A stretch of 64,000 nt of DNA from Corynebacterium efficiens YS-314. GTDB taxonomy: Bacteria; Actinomycetota; Actinomycetes; Mycobacteriales; Mycobacteriaceae. Position numbers and translations under genes: made by a program. The notes beneath the pieces were generated by a model. It was not told the DNA's origin, ran no database searches, and saw only the letters and a program-made list of their open reading frames with translations. This document shows, piece after piece, positions 1-8,000 of this stretch; within the stretch, counting starts at the first letter, position 1, and every line of letters begins with the position of its first letter. The DNA lies in NCBI RefSeq assembly GCF_000011305.1, contig NC_004369.1, positions 2,294,001 to 2,358,000 of the forward strand. Direction: 5' to 3'.

Positions 1-214
1 GGGTCAACGGCACTTTGCCGTTCAGGGGCCCTACCTTGAACCCGAGTTGTGCGTACCGGCGTGCGGCGGTTGGTAACCATTGGTTGGTGGGCAGGGTCTC
101 GGGGGATCCATCCCACTTCAATGGGGTGTTATGTCCGGCAGGGTTGCTACACTGGTGTTGGTTGTCCACCACCCCGAGTAATGCCCCTGCCTGCACCGTG
201 GGGGCATTAATCAT
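1..214 (-). CDS. Bifunctional DNA primase/polymerase (prim-pol), N-terminal part, runs off the window
   Basis: This is an open frame of 71 codons reading out of the left edge. It starts at the ATG at 214-212 and overlaps the end of the upstream gene by 8 bases, so translation is probably coupled. After a poorly conserved leader of about 45 residues it reads TAARRYAQLGFKV followed by PLNGKVPLT. This resembles the opening helix and first strand of the prim-pol replication domain found in actinophage and integrative-element replication proteins. The family primes and copies element DNA. Only the beginning is visible, so the catalytic acidic residues cannot be checked. The identification rests on this short motif and on its place downstream of an integrase and an excisionase-like gene. 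Confidence 0.6.
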   Translation of the reverse strand, partial: MINAPTVQAGALLGVVDNQHQCSNPAGHNTPLKWDGSPETLPTNQWLPTAARRYAQLGFKVGPLNGKVPLT

Positions 215-629
215 TGCTGCCACCACCTTGAATGACAGTCAGCCCGGCGCGCCGGGTCTCTGCCTCCATCTCAGGGTGTGGCAGTCCGTTGGGGTGCTCC
301 AGGCACACACAGGTGAACTCTTTCCCCTTGGGGCCCATCTCACGCTGTGAGTACACAGGCAGGTGATTGGAGTAGTACACCGGGCGCATGATGGAACCAT
401 CATTCCGACGGTGGTAAACCCCGGTGTCCATAGCCATGGCGGTGACATCGGCGGCAATGCTGTACAGCGCTGCCATGACCTCGTTCAGGGGCCCGGGTAG
501 GTATTCCTCCCCGTCGATCAGCTCCAGGCCGTAGGTATCTGCCAGGTGCTCGTGTACCCAATCCAGGGTGTTACGCAATGATTCCCGGGTGTGAATGAGG
601 GCATCACGCGGTGTGTAATCGGCGGGCAT
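207..629 (-). CDS. Hypothetical protein of the integrated element
   Basis: The protein has 140 residues and starts at the ATG at 629-627, which overlaps the stop codon of the upstream HTH gene as TAATG. I do not recognise a family. It is acidic and soluble, with no signal peptide or membrane segment. The N-terminal half is probably helical and the C-terminal half contains one CVC pair. The tight overlaps on both sides place it in one operon with the HTH gene and the prim-pol gene, so a role in replication or excision of the element is an inference from context only. Confidence 0.6.
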   Translation of the reverse strand: MPADYTPRDALIHTRESLRNTLDWVHEHLADTYGLELIDGEEYLPGPLNEVMAALYSIAADVTAMAMDTGVYHRRNDGSIMRPVYYSNHLPVYSQREMGPKGKEFTCVCLEHPNGLPHPEMEAETRRAGLTVIQGGGSND

Positions 630-850
630 TACGCTGCACCCCCATCCCACTGGTTGGTGGCACGGGCCTGTATCAGGGCCTCCAGCGACTCCACAGATAC
701 GCGCATGGAACGGGGTGTGAGGTAGGTAGCCTGTAGTTCTCCAGCGGCCACCAGGCGGCGGATTGTCTTAGTGGAACAATCCACTAGTTCAGCGGCATTA
801 GCTACGGTGAGCCACTGTTTATGGGTGGTAGGTGAGGTTGTGGCACTCAT
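629..850 (-). CDS. Excisionase-like helix-turn-helix DNA-binding protein
   Basis: This 73-residue protein carries one winged-helix/MerR-like HTH of the excisionase type. Residues about 14-55 read WLTVANAAELVDCSTKTIRRLV, then an AAGEL turn and an SMRVSVESLEAL wing, the usual layout of this family. Such proteins bind short operators and either direct integrase toward excision or control early genes of mobile elements. The gene opens the leftward cluster and is followed by a TAATG overlap with the next gene. Distinguishing an excisionase from a plain regulator is not possible from sequence alone. Confidence 0.7.
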   Translation of the reverse strand: MSATTSPTTHKQWLTVANAAELVDCSTKTIRRLVAAGELQATYLTPRSMRVSVESLEALIQARATNQWDGGAA

Positions 851-1006
851 GGGTGTGAAACCATATCTAGCGTGTTGGGTGCACGCTTAAACCCCCGGCA
901 CGCGACTGCCAGGTTGTATAAGCGCGGCACCCTCACTATGAGGCCATGCCCTACAGGTCTAAGTTCCCGCAGATAGTGGAGAGTCTACCACAGGGCACAC
1001 AGGGCA
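851..1006. promoter_or_regulatory. Intergenic region upstream of the element's leftward operon
   Basis: These 156 bases separate the HTH gene from the unknown 266-residue gene, and all neighbours point leftward. The region contains several short repeated words (GGCAC, GTGC) and a TATCTAG-like AT patch just upstream of the HTH start. A promoter and operator for the operon probably lie here. I cannot fix a -35/-10 pair with confidence. Confidence 0.3.
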
Positions 1007-1807
1007 CTATAGGGCCTGCACTGCCCTACGGATCATATCTACCGGGATCCGCTGCCTCCCGGCGCGCCTAAATGCATGTAGCACCGGGGCCAGCTTGGTG
1101 GAACGTACACGGTAACCGTCCAGCACCCACACATGGTCATGGTTGGGGCGTTCCTCCCAACTCACCCGAGTAGTTGCACGCAAGCCCGTCACCCCCTGAG
1201 ATCCCATTTCATCCTTGAGAATTTCGGTACTACGTTGCTCTGCATCACCTGGTGATTCCGACAGTTCACCAGCGGCGTAGAGCTCAACAGCCCGTGGCCA
1301 AAAATAGTAGCTACTTGTATGCTTCCCCACCGGGCTAGGTGACCTGCCCTTGAATACCCGCGCTAACCACATCTCTTCCACTTCGTCAGGCGCGTCCAGT
1401 GTGTAATACAGGTAAAAAGTTCCGATAGCTTTCTTGGTGTCCTCACCCCGGTAGATCCGCACCCATTGAAATGTTCCCTCCATCACTCCAACACTCTGGG
1501 GGGCTCTAGGCAAGATTGTGCCCTCCCCATTGGTGAGCAACTTTTCATACGCACCGGGCATTAAGAATTGAGAGTGCAGGGCCGTGCTCACAAGTCTTTT
1601 TGTCTGTTCATCCAGCGCATCAAATTCTGAGGCAGGTAGATCATAGAGCTGAGTCCATAAGCCTTTGGCAGTGTTCTTAGCCAGTCGTAACGCTAGTAAC
1701 GGTGGGGTGCTGCCTATTTCGTCTTGGACATTCCCTATTACAGGCTTAACCAATTCACGCAACTTCTCTAGCGCTTCATCGCGTCCCAGCTGTTCATTCT
1801 CATTCAC
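1007..1807 (-). CDS. Hypothetical protein between integrase and excisionase-like gene
   Basis: The protein has 266 residues and begins at the ATG at 1807, two bases beyond the integrase stop codon, so the two genes are almost certainly co-transcribed. No family is recognised. It is soluble and charged, with no signal peptide and no membrane segment. The C-terminal third is rich in arginine and histidine (for example ERPNHDHVWVLDGYRVRS), which would suit nucleic-acid binding, but this is inference. Its position suggests an accessory protein of the integrated element. Confidence 0.55.
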   Translation of the reverse strand: MNENEQLGRDEALEKLRELVKPVIGNVQDEIGSTPPLLALRLAKNTAKGLWTQLYDLPASEFDALDEQTKRLVSTALHSQFLMPGAYEKLLTNGEGTILPRAPQSVGVMEGTFQWVRIYRGEDTKKAIGTFYLYYTLDAPDEVEEMWLARVFKGRSPSPVGKHTSSYYFWPRAVELYAAGELSESPGDAEQRSTEILKDEMGSQGVTGLRATTRVSWEERPNHDHVWVLDGYRVRSTKLAPVLHAFRRAGRQRIPVDMIRRAVQAL

Positions 1808-1809
1808 GA

Positions 1810-3051
1810 TTACAACCCCTGTCCGTTGTCTAGTGTGCTGCCAATCATCCCCATGAGCTCCTGGGGGCGGGACTGCCTCACGCTGGTGTAAATATGGGTG
1901 ATTGTTGATAGGTCGGTATCCCCGAGCACGCTGCCTATCTCAGCTGGGGTGGCCCCCATCTCAGCCAACCGGGTGGTGATCCACCGCCGGCCACTATGAG
2001 GATGAACCCGGCGCGGCACCCCAGCCTTATCGGCGGCACGGATCAACACAGAACGGAAACTAGTGTCCATCACTGGTTTGCCCCCGGTGGTGACGGTGAA
2101 TAACCCACCCTCTGCCTTATCCGCGTACAGGCTCAAGTGCTCCTGCATCATCTGTGTGAACTCAGGGAACACGTACACATCACGTACACCGGCCTGTGTT
2201 TTGGTGGGTTGGCGCACCAGCTGTACTTTCCCGTCCACGCTTAACCGCTGGAGTTGGTCACGTACCTGCACCACCACGTACGGGGCACGGGGTACGTCAC
2301 CTGCCACCACAACGTTATGGGTGTGCAGCCCGATAGCCTCCCCCACCCGCAACCCGTGAAACAGGGTCAACACCGTCAACGCCCGGTAGCGCGCCGGGAC
2401 AGCCCCGAGCACCTTGAACAGTTCTGCATCTTCTAACAGGGGCTTGTCGTACTTGGGGGCGGCACTCCTAGCCGGGGCCTTGAGCGTGACGGGTGTTGCC
2501 GTAATGATCCCGCGCTCCAGGGCATCATTAAACCCAGCCTTGAGCCGCTTAAACGCTTTACGGTTGTACTCCGCTGTATCGGGAAACAGTGCCACCACCG
2601 CATCCCACCAGTCCTGAATATGTTGGCTGGTGACCTCCACCATGGGTACATCACGCAGTTGCCCGGCACGGCCCTGCACCATATCGGCCCGGGTGATCCT
2701 GTTCTCCGTGACCCGGGTGTACTGCTGGAAAGTGGAGGCCCGGATAACCCCGTGGTCTGCTAGGCGTTGGTTGTAGGCGGTGAGGTATTCCCCCACCGTG
2801 ATCTGTTTCTCTTGGTTCTTTTTGTTTCTGTCCTTGGGTGGCATCCAAGTGGTGTACCCAAGGCGGTGGTGCTCCACCAGGGTTTCCTCCTGGGCTAACC
2901 ACAACTCTGCCTGTTGCTCTGTAGCGAATGATTTACCGGGGGTGTGCCTGCCACCATCGGGCCCGGTGTACATGACGATGAAACGCTGCCCGCGTTGGCG
3001 GATGCTCCCAAACCGTCGCTTCATGCTTGGTTTCCTCTTAGCCCGTGCCAT
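1810..3051 (-). CDS. int: Tyrosine recombinase (phage-type integrase)
   Basis: This site-specific recombinase would integrate and excise the element. I take the ATG at 3051 (MARAKRKPSMKRRFG, 413 residues) as the start. An in-frame ATG at 3096 would run through a GTACG-rich upstream region. The N-terminus resembles an arm-binding domain (GSIRQRGQRFIVMYTG). A core-binding helical domain follows, then the catalytic domain. Visible catalytic positions are Arg in GLRVGEAIGL near residue 232, the His/Arg box HPHSGRR near 349, and the nucleophilic Tyr in THIYTSV near 388. The box-III residue normally His or Trp appears to be Asp (GDTDLS). The gene lies next to the 3' end of a tRNA gene, the usual target of this enzyme class. 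Confidence 0.9.
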   Translation of the reverse strand: MARAKRKPSMKRRFGSIRQRGQRFIVMYTGPDGGRHTPGKSFATEQQAELWLAQEETLVEHHRLGYTTWMPPKDRNKKNQEKQITVGEYLTAYNQRLADHGVIRASTFQQYTRVTENRITRADMVQGRAGQLRDVPMVEVTSQHIQDWWDAVVALFPDTAEYNRKAFKRLKAGFNDALERGIITATPVTLKAPARSAAPKYDKPLLEDAELFKVLGAVPARYRALTVLTLFHGLRVGEAIGLHTHNVVVAGDVPRAPYVVVQVRDQLQRLSVDGKVQLVRQPTKTQAGVRDVYVFPEFTQMMQEHLSLYADKAEGGLFTVTTGGKPVMDTSFRSVLIRAADKAGVPRRVHPHSGRRWITTRLAEMGATPAEIGSVLGDTDLSTITHIYTSVRQSRPQELMGMIGSTLDNGQGL

Positions 3052-3181
3052 GTGTGTGGTTGTCCTTTGCGTACGTACCCAATCCGTACGCAACATGTAC
3101 GCGTTAACAGTCTATATCAGTCCCCACCAGTCCATACATGTGTTAGACTGAAACACGCAATGACCTGCAAGAAACAGTGAA
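3052..3181 (-). promoter_or_regulatory. Region upstream of integrase with repeated GTACG words
   Basis: The stretch 3069-3105 carries four closely spaced copies of a GTACG/CGTACG word, on both strands because the word is palindromic. This is the kind of arrangement seen for integrase arm sites or a regulator operator. An AT-rich patch follows at 3109-3140. Reading leftward it contains a TATAGA-like -10 element that could serve the integrase gene. Confidence 0.35.
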
Positions 3182-3205
3182 ACCCCCAGCTAAACGCAGC
3201 TAGGG
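3182..3205 (-). terminator. Terminator-like hairpin after the CAU tRNA gene
   Basis: Read on the minus strand, CCCCTAGCT pairs with AGCTGGGGG around a GCGTTT loop, and the hairpin is followed by a T-rich tail. It lies 14 bases past the tRNA 3' end. It may belong to the chromosome or to the integrated element, depending on where the attachment core ends. Confidence 0.55.
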
Positions 3206-3218
3206 GAAACACAATAAG

Positions 3219-3292
3219 TGGGGCCAGCGGGGCTCGAACCCGCGACCAACGGATTATGAGTCCGTAGCTCTAACCGACTGAGCTATAGCCCC
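3219..3292 (-). tRNA. tRNA with CAU anticodon (tRNA-Met, possibly tRNA-Ile2)
   Basis: The 74-base cloverleaf on the minus strand starts GGGGCTA and ends TGGCCCC plus a discriminator A, without an encoded CCA. The D arm (TAGCTCAGTCGG), the anticodon stem-loop with CAT in the loop, and the T arm (GGGTTCGAGCCCC) all fold. CAU can be elongator Met or lysidine-modified Ile2, and sequence alone does not settle this. Its 3' end faces the integrase gene, so it probably contains the attachment core of the integrated element. Confidence 0.92.
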
Positions 3293-3323
3293 CGTCCACC
3301 GTTGCCTTTCGGACAACGGACTC

Positions 3324-3329
3324 ATTATA
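3324..3329 (-). promoter_or_regulatory. -10 element for the CAU tRNA gene
   Basis: Read on the minus strand this is a perfect TATAAT, 31 bases upstream of the tRNA 5' end. That is an appropriate distance for a stable-RNA promoter with a short leader. No convincing -35 box is seen at 17 bases. Confidence 0.55.
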
Positions 3330-3418
3330 CCCATGACATTTTCCCCCAATATGCCAACCCCCGGTTCGTGTCGCATTATCATGAGGAACCAATCCCCTCC
3401 CGCGCCGAGGAGCTCACC

Positions 3419-4990
3419 ATGCAGGCAGCAACCATCACCCGTCGCCTTTTCCTCCGGGGCACCGCCCTTGCCGCGACGGTGGCCACCATAGGTGGGACAA
3501 AGACAGCACACGCCACAGCTCCCCACCAATGGTTTCAACACGGGGTGGCCTCCGGGGACCCCACGCCCAGCTCTGTGATCCTGTGGACACGCGTCACCCC
3601 CACACCGGAGGCAACCCCGGGCAGCGGGGTGGGTGAGCCGGTCGGGGTGGCGTGGGAGGTGGCGAGGGAGGCGTCGATAAGCACCGTCGTGGCGCGCGGC
3701 ACCGCGGTGACGGGGCCGGAATGCGACCACACCATCCACGTCGACCCGGGCGGGCTGGAGCCCGCGACCCACTACTACTACCGGTTCACCGCCCCGGACG
3801 GCGAGCGGTCCCCGGTGGGGACCACCACGACGCTTTCGCTTATCGACGCCCCCCTGTCCTCCCTCAACCTCGCCGTGGCCTCGTGCGCCAACTGGGAAGC
3901 CGGCCACTTCGCGGCCTATCGTGACATCGCCCGGCGCGCCGACGCAGGTGAACTGGACCTGGTGGTGTTCCTGGGTGACTACATCTACGAATACGCACGC
4001 GGCACCTTCGTCGGCGGATCCGGGATGGTGCGTGCCACCGAACCCGCCGAGGAGACCGTCCGTCTCGATCAGTACCGCACACGCTATGGCCTGCACCGCA
4101 CGGACCCCCACCTGCAGGCCGCCCATGCCGCACTGCCGTGGATCGTGATGTGGGATGACCACGAAACCGCCAATGACTCCTGGCGTGACGGTGCGCAGAA
4201 CCACCAACCCCATGAAGGCCCCTGGCACGATCGGAAACAAGCCGCACTGCAGGCGTACCTGGAATGGCTACCGATCCGCGCGGGCGCCGACGACCCCCTC
4301 TACCGCTCCTTCACCTTCGGCACCCTGGGGCACCTGTCCATGCTGGATCTGCGCAGTTTCCGCGACGCACCACCCACCCACCAGCAGTGGCTGGGCGGGA
4401 TGCGTGGGACCACCATGATGGGGACCGCACAGTTTGACTGGTTGAAAACCCAGATCGAACACAGCACCGCCCGGTGGAACATCATCGGCAGCTCCGTCAT
4501 GTTCTCCCCCATGCAGGTCACCGGCGGCCCCCACATCCAGCTGCCGGATCCCCTGCCTGCCAACCTCGATCAGTGGGACGGGTACTCCCTGGAACGCGAC
4601 CGCCTGCTCACCGTCCTCGCCGACACCGGTCGCCCCGCACTCTTCCTGGCCGGTGACATCCACTCCGAGTGGGGCAGCACCCTGCGTCACGGTGACCGGC
4701 ACGTCGGGGTGGAACTGGTCGGCAGTTCCATCACCTCCGCCAATGTCAACGATTTCCTGGGACTGCCCGAGGACAATCCCGTCAGCCTCAGCAGTGAGGG
4801 TTTCATCCGGACCAACGCCCCCCATGTACGCCATGTGGATCTGGATGCCCATGGATACGCCATCGCCTCCCTCGGGCCGGAATCCGTCCAGCTGCGCTGG
4901 TTGCGGGTCGCCGACATCACCAGGCCTGACTCCCCGGTCGCCCCAGCGGTGTCACTGGACTGGGTTTACGGCACCGGATTTACCTCCTGA
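3419..4990 (+). CDS. phoD: PhoD-family alkaline phosphatase/phosphodiesterase, Tat-exported
   Basis: This is a secreted metal-dependent phosphomonoesterase/diesterase, probably used for phosphate scavenging outside the membrane. The start at 3419 gives 523 residues and places a Tat signal at the N-terminus: twin Arg in TRRLFLRG near residues 8-15, then a hydrophobic stretch ending AHA near residue 31. The metallophosphatase motifs are present in order: VASCANWE, LVVFLGDYIYEYARG, WDDHETANDSW and LFLAGDIHSEW. An N-terminal PhoD domain precedes the catalytic part. Two copies of the GCTTNNCGACGC word lie inside the gene (3671 and 3838). It stands alone between two tRNA genes. Confidence 0.92.
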   Translation: MQAATITRRLFLRGTALAATVATIGGTKTAHATAPHQWFQHGVASGDPTPSSVILWTRVTPTPEATPGSGVGEPVGVAWEVAREASISTVVARGTAVTGPECDHTIHVDPGGLEPATHYYYRFTAPDGERSPVGTTTTLSLIDAPLSSLNLAVASCANWEAGHFAAYRDIARRADAGELDLVVFLGDYIYEYARGTFVGGSGMVRATEPAEETVRLDQYRTRYGLHRTDPHLQAAHAALPWIVMWDDHETANDSWRDGAQNHQPHEGPWHDRKQAALQAYLEWLPIRAGADDPLYRSFTFGTLGHLSMLDLRSFRDAPPTHQQWLGGMRGTTMMGTAQFDWLKTQIEHSTARWNIIGSSVMFSPMQVTGGPHIQLPDPLPANLDQWDGYSLERDRLLTVLADTGRPALFLAGDIHSEWGSTLRHGDRHVGVELVGSSITSANVNDFLGLPEDNPVSLSSEGFIRTNAPHVRHVDLDAHGYAIASLGPESVQLRWLRVADITRPDSPVAPAVSLDWVYGTGFTS

Positions 4991-5023
4991 GCTGCCGATT
5001 TGTGTGTTTTGAAAGCATCGGGC

Positions 5024-5029
5024 TATAGT
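5024..5029 (+). promoter_or_regulatory. -10 element for tRNA-Asn
   Basis: The hexamer TATAGT sits in an AT-rich gap, 54 bases ahead of the tRNA, preceded by TTTGAAA and GTGTGTTTT. It is the only convincing -10 between phoD and the tRNA gene. Confidence 0.45.
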
Positions 5030-5083
5030 TAATTCTCGTTGCAGGGAAGCGGCACACAGCCACTACTCAAACAACAACAGTAT

Positions 5084-5156
5084 TCCTCCATAGCTCAGTT
5101 GGCAGAGCATTCGACTGTTAATCGAAGGGTCACTGGTTCGAGCCCAGTTGGAGGAG
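5084..5156 (+). tRNA. tRNA-Asn (GUU)
   Basis: The 73-base cloverleaf has acceptor arms TCCTCCA and TGGAGGA with discriminator G, a D arm TAGCTCAGTTGG, an anticodon loop CTGTTAA (anticodon GTT) and a T arm CTGGTTCGAGCCCAG. The anticodon assigns it to asparagine. A terminator follows within 12 bases. Confidence 0.95.
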
Positions 5157-5167
5157 CAGAAATAAAA

Positions 5168-5194
5168 CCCACCGAAATTATTCGGTGGGTTTTT
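5168..5194 (+). terminator. Intrinsic terminator of tRNA-Asn
   Basis: A nine-base-pair stem CCCACCGAA / TTCGGTGGG encloses an ATTA loop and runs directly into TTTTT. It lies 11 bases after the tRNA and is a textbook rho-independent terminator. Confidence 0.9.
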
Positions 5195-5349
5195 GCATTG
5201 CCCTGGCAGGGGGCTGATTCCAGGGGTGACGCTGAACGAAAACGTTGGTTTGCACTCAGAGGCGCCCCATTCCGGCCGGTTTCCCGCGCAAGCCAACGAA
5301 AACGTTCACACCATCCTGCACCCGGGTCGGTCGACGTAGCCTGGGAGCC

Positions 5350-5805
5350 ATGAGCACAGAACCCACCTCCCCCACCGCACCCGTTACCGCCACCCGCACC
5401 GGGCCGTGGACGTTGTCCGTCGACAATGGCCGGGGTGCCACCCTCACCATCGGCATGGAGGGCGCCGACGGCAGCTTCTCCCCCGTCGAACTGCTCCAGG
5501 CCGCGCTCGCCGGGTGCACCGCACTATCCGCGGAGGCCCAACTGGTGGACAAGCTCGGCGCCGATGTGTCCGTCTCCTCCACCGTGCAGGCCACCTACGC
5601 CCCCGACGCGAACCGGATCATCCACCTGGACACCACAATCACCGCCGACATGACCTCCCTGCCGATGGAAAGAATGGACAAACTCATCCAGGCCGCGGAG
5701 CGTTCCGTGGGCAGATTGTGCACGGTGAAGAGATCACTCACCCACGGCATCGAGACCACAACCACCGTGGTCAACGGAAGCGCTGGACCGACCGGCAGGG
5801 TGTGA
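5350..5805 (+). CDS. OsmC/Ohr-family protein
   Basis: The start at 5350 gives 151 residues. The OsmC fold is supported by the GSFSPVELLQAALAGCTALSA segment, which holds the first reactive Cys near residue 56, and by RSVGRLCTVKRSL with the second Cys near 123. Proteins of this family reduce organic or fatty-acid hydroperoxides using these two cysteines, in the cytoplasm. This member could equally belong to the less characterised OsmC branch, because the Ohr hallmark residues are not clear. It precedes the GH15 gene by about 50 bases on the same strand. Confidence 0.85.
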   Translation: MSTEPTSPTAPVTATRTGPWTLSVDNGRGATLTIGMEGADGSFSPVELLQAALAGCTALSAEAQLVDKLGADVSVSSTVQATYAPDANRIIHLDTTITADMTSLPMERMDKLIQAAERSVGRLCTVKRSLTHGIETTTTVVNGSAGPTGRV

Positions 5806-5858
5806 CTGGTTGTGGCTTCGATTGTCACCGCGCTGTGAACCGCTCTACCCTGGCGGAT

Positions 5859-7691
5859 ATGGAGAAAACCGCGAGCACAGCACCACCTGTCCCACTGGAT
5901 ACGCCTCTGGAGGATTACGCCCTGCTGTCGGACACCCACACCGGGGCGTTGCTGTCCAGGCACGGCAGCATCGACTGGTTGTGTCTACCCAGGTTCGACT
6001 CCGAGGCTGTATTCACGCGTCTGCTCGGTGATCATGATCATGGCCACTGGCGCATCCACGTCCCGGATGGTGAGGTGATCAGCCAGGCCTATCTGGGTGA
6101 TTCCTTCGTGGTGCAGACCGTCTGGCGCTCCCCGACCGGTATCGCCCGGGTGGTGGATTTCATGCCGATCCACGGTCACGGGGATTCCCTCACCGACCTG
6201 GTGCGTACCGTGCACTGTGTGGAGGGCGAGGTCGATGTGGAGGCGGTGCTGCGACTGCGGTTCGACTACGGCGAGTCCATCCCGTATTTCCGTTCCGAGG
6301 ATCACGGGAATCACAGTGTGATCCAGGCGGTGGCCGGCCCCAATGCGGTCTACGTCCGTGGTCCGAAGATGCCCCACCGGCCCAGTTCCGACTGCCACCA
6401 TGGCGCGTTCACACTGACGGAGGGGGAATCCCTGAAGTGGGTGCTCACCTGGTCACCGTCATTCGAGGAGCATCCACCGTTACCCGATTACTCCCGTTCC
6501 TTCGAGGAGACGGTTGCCTTCTGGTCCCACTGGGTGGAGACGCTGCCGCACCAGGAGCTTTACTACGACGAGGTGCGCCGCTCCATGCTCGTCCTGCGTG
6601 CACTAACCGACCTGAAAACCGGGGGGATCGTCGCGGCCCCCACCACCTCCCTACCGGAGGAGTTCGGCGGGGTACGCAACTGGGATTACCGCTATGTCTG
6701 GCTGCGGGATTCCGCCTTCACCATCGAGGCCCTGGTGGAATACGGTTTCTCCCAGGCCGCCATGCAGTGGCGGGCCTGGCTGCTCCGCGCGATCGCCGGT
6801 GACCCGGAGAAACTGCGCATCATGTACGGACTCGGGGGTGAACGCCACCTCCCGGAGCGCGAACTCCCCCACCTCCGCGGATATGAGAACTCTGTGCCCG
6901 TCCGGGTGGGTAACGGCGCGGCCGAGCAGTACCAGGCCGATGTGGTCGGTGAGGTCATGGTGGCACTGGAGACCATCCGCCGGGCGGGATGCCTGGAGGA
7001 TGAATTCTCCTGGGGCATGCAGAAGGCCATGTTGGAATTCCAGGAACTCAACTACCACCGCAAGGACCAGGGCATCTGGGAGATGCGTTCCGAGCCGAAG
7101 TACTTTACCCACGGCCGGGTGGCCATGTGGGCGGCATTCGACCGTGGGGTGAAAGCCGTGGAGGAATATGGCCTGGACGGCCCGGCGGACCGGTGGCGTG
7201 AACTCCGATCGCGGCTCTATGAGGAGATCATGGAGCACGGGTACAACGAGGAGATCCAATCCTTCACCCAGTGCTATGACAACACCCGGGTGGATGCCTC
7301 CCTGCTGCACATCGTGCAGATGGGGTTCATCTCCCCCACCGATCCGAAGATGCTCAACACCGTCGCCCGCATCGAGGAGGAACTGCTCGATGAGCATGGC
7401 TTCCTCCACCGCTACATCACCGATGGTTCCGATGGCCTGGAAGGTGACGAGTACCCGTTCCTCATCTGCTCCTTCTGGCTCATCGAGCAGTATGCCCTGT
7501 CGGGACGACTCGAGGACGCGAAGGAGATGATGGAGCGTGTGTTGTCCGTCCAGAGCCCCCTGGGACTCCTCTCCGAGGAGTACTCCCCCACCCACGGACG
7601 TCAGGCCGGTAACTTTCCACAGGCGTTTTCCCACATCGGTCTGATCCGTGCGGCCCGCGCCATCAATTTTGAGACCGCCAGAACCAGGTAG
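5859..7691 (+). CDS. Glycoside hydrolase family 15 protein (glucoamylase/trehalase-like)
   Basis: The product of 610 residues begins with the N-terminal beta-domain typical of actinobacterial GH15 proteins (LEDYALLSDTHTGALLSRHGSIDWLCLPRFDS). A catalytic (alpha/alpha)6 barrel follows, marked by GGVRNWDYRYVWLRDSAF near residue 275 and a C-terminal EEYSPTHGRQAGNFPQAFSH containing a conserved Glu. No signal peptide is present, so it acts in the cytoplasm. Relatives hydrolyse alpha-glucans or trehalose, and the substrate here cannot be assigned. A GTG at 5835 is an alternative start. The window also holds malQ, treS and mak, which points to alpha-glucan turnover. Confidence 0.88.
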   Translation: MEKTASTAPPVPLDTPLEDYALLSDTHTGALLSRHGSIDWLCLPRFDSEAVFTRLLGDHDHGHWRIHVPDGEVISQAYLGDSFVVQTVWRSPTGIARVVDFMPIHGHGDSLTDLVRTVHCVEGEVDVEAVLRLRFDYGESIPYFRSEDHGNHSVIQAVAGPNAVYVRGPKMPHRPSSDCHHGAFTLTEGESLKWVLTWSPSFEEHPPLPDYSRSFEETVAFWSHWVETLPHQELYYDEVRRSMLVLRALTDLKTGGIVAAPTTSLPEEFGGVRNWDYRYVWLRDSAFTIEALVEYGFSQAAMQWRAWLLRAIAGDPEKLRIMYGLGGERHLPERELPHLRGYENSVPVRVGNGAAEQYQADVVGEVMVALETIRRAGCLEDEFSWGMQKAMLEFQELNYHRKDQGIWEMRSEPKYFTHGRVAMWAAFDRGVKAVEEYGLDGPADRWRELRSRLYEEIMEHGYNEEIQSFTQCYDNTRVDASLLHIVQMGFISPTDPKMLNTVARIEEELLDEHGFLHRYITDGSDGLEGDEYPFLICSFWLIEQYALSGRLEDAKEMMERVLSVQSPLGLLSEEYSPTHGRQAGNFPQAFSHIGLIRAARAINFETARTR

Positions 7692-7745
7692 GCTGTCGGT
7701 TATCACCAACGAAGACATCCGATTTCCTAGGGAGACCATCCACCC

Positions 7746-7988
7746 ATGATCCAGCTTGTTATCGGCGCCGCCGCCGGGTACGTGTTAGGCACCAAGGCCG
7801 GGCGTAAGCGATACCACCAGATCAAGAAGGGATATGAAACCGCCATCAACTCCCCGGCGACAAAGGCTGCGGTGAACGCCACCCGGCGCGCCATCGCCAA
7901 CAAGCTCGACCCGGAACCTCGGATGAAGGAGGTACGCAATCTGCGTACCGATGATGGCCACAGTGTCCTCGAGCCGGACGAGGATTAG
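7746..7988 (+). CDS. Small conserved actinobacterial protein with N-terminal hydrophobic segment
   Basis: This 80-residue protein starts with a glycine-rich hydrophobic stretch (MIQLVIGAAAGYVLGTKAG). A basic amphipathic region follows (RKRYHQIKKGYETAINSP) and an acidic tail. The layout is like YtxH-type stress proteins, but I cannot place it firmly. The start codon is preceded by a GGGAGA ribosome-binding site. The gene ends 12 bases before the convergent dnaG stop codon. Confidence 0.75.
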   Translation: MIQLVIGAAAGYVLGTKAGRKRYHQIKKGYETAINSPATKAAVNATRRAIANKLDPEPRMKEVRNLRTDDGHSVLEPDED

Positions 7989-8000
7989 TCAGAGACCGGT

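Noticed and set aside
15-350. Plus-strand open frame of 111 codons at the left edge
   Set aside because: It overlaps two minus-strand genes with better start sites, coupling and a prim-pol match, and its composition is low quality.
3254-4240. Minus-strand open frame of 328 codons across phoD
   Set aside because: It is antisense to the phosphatase gene with a Gly/Arg/Val-rich product typical of a shadow frame in GC-rich coding DNA.
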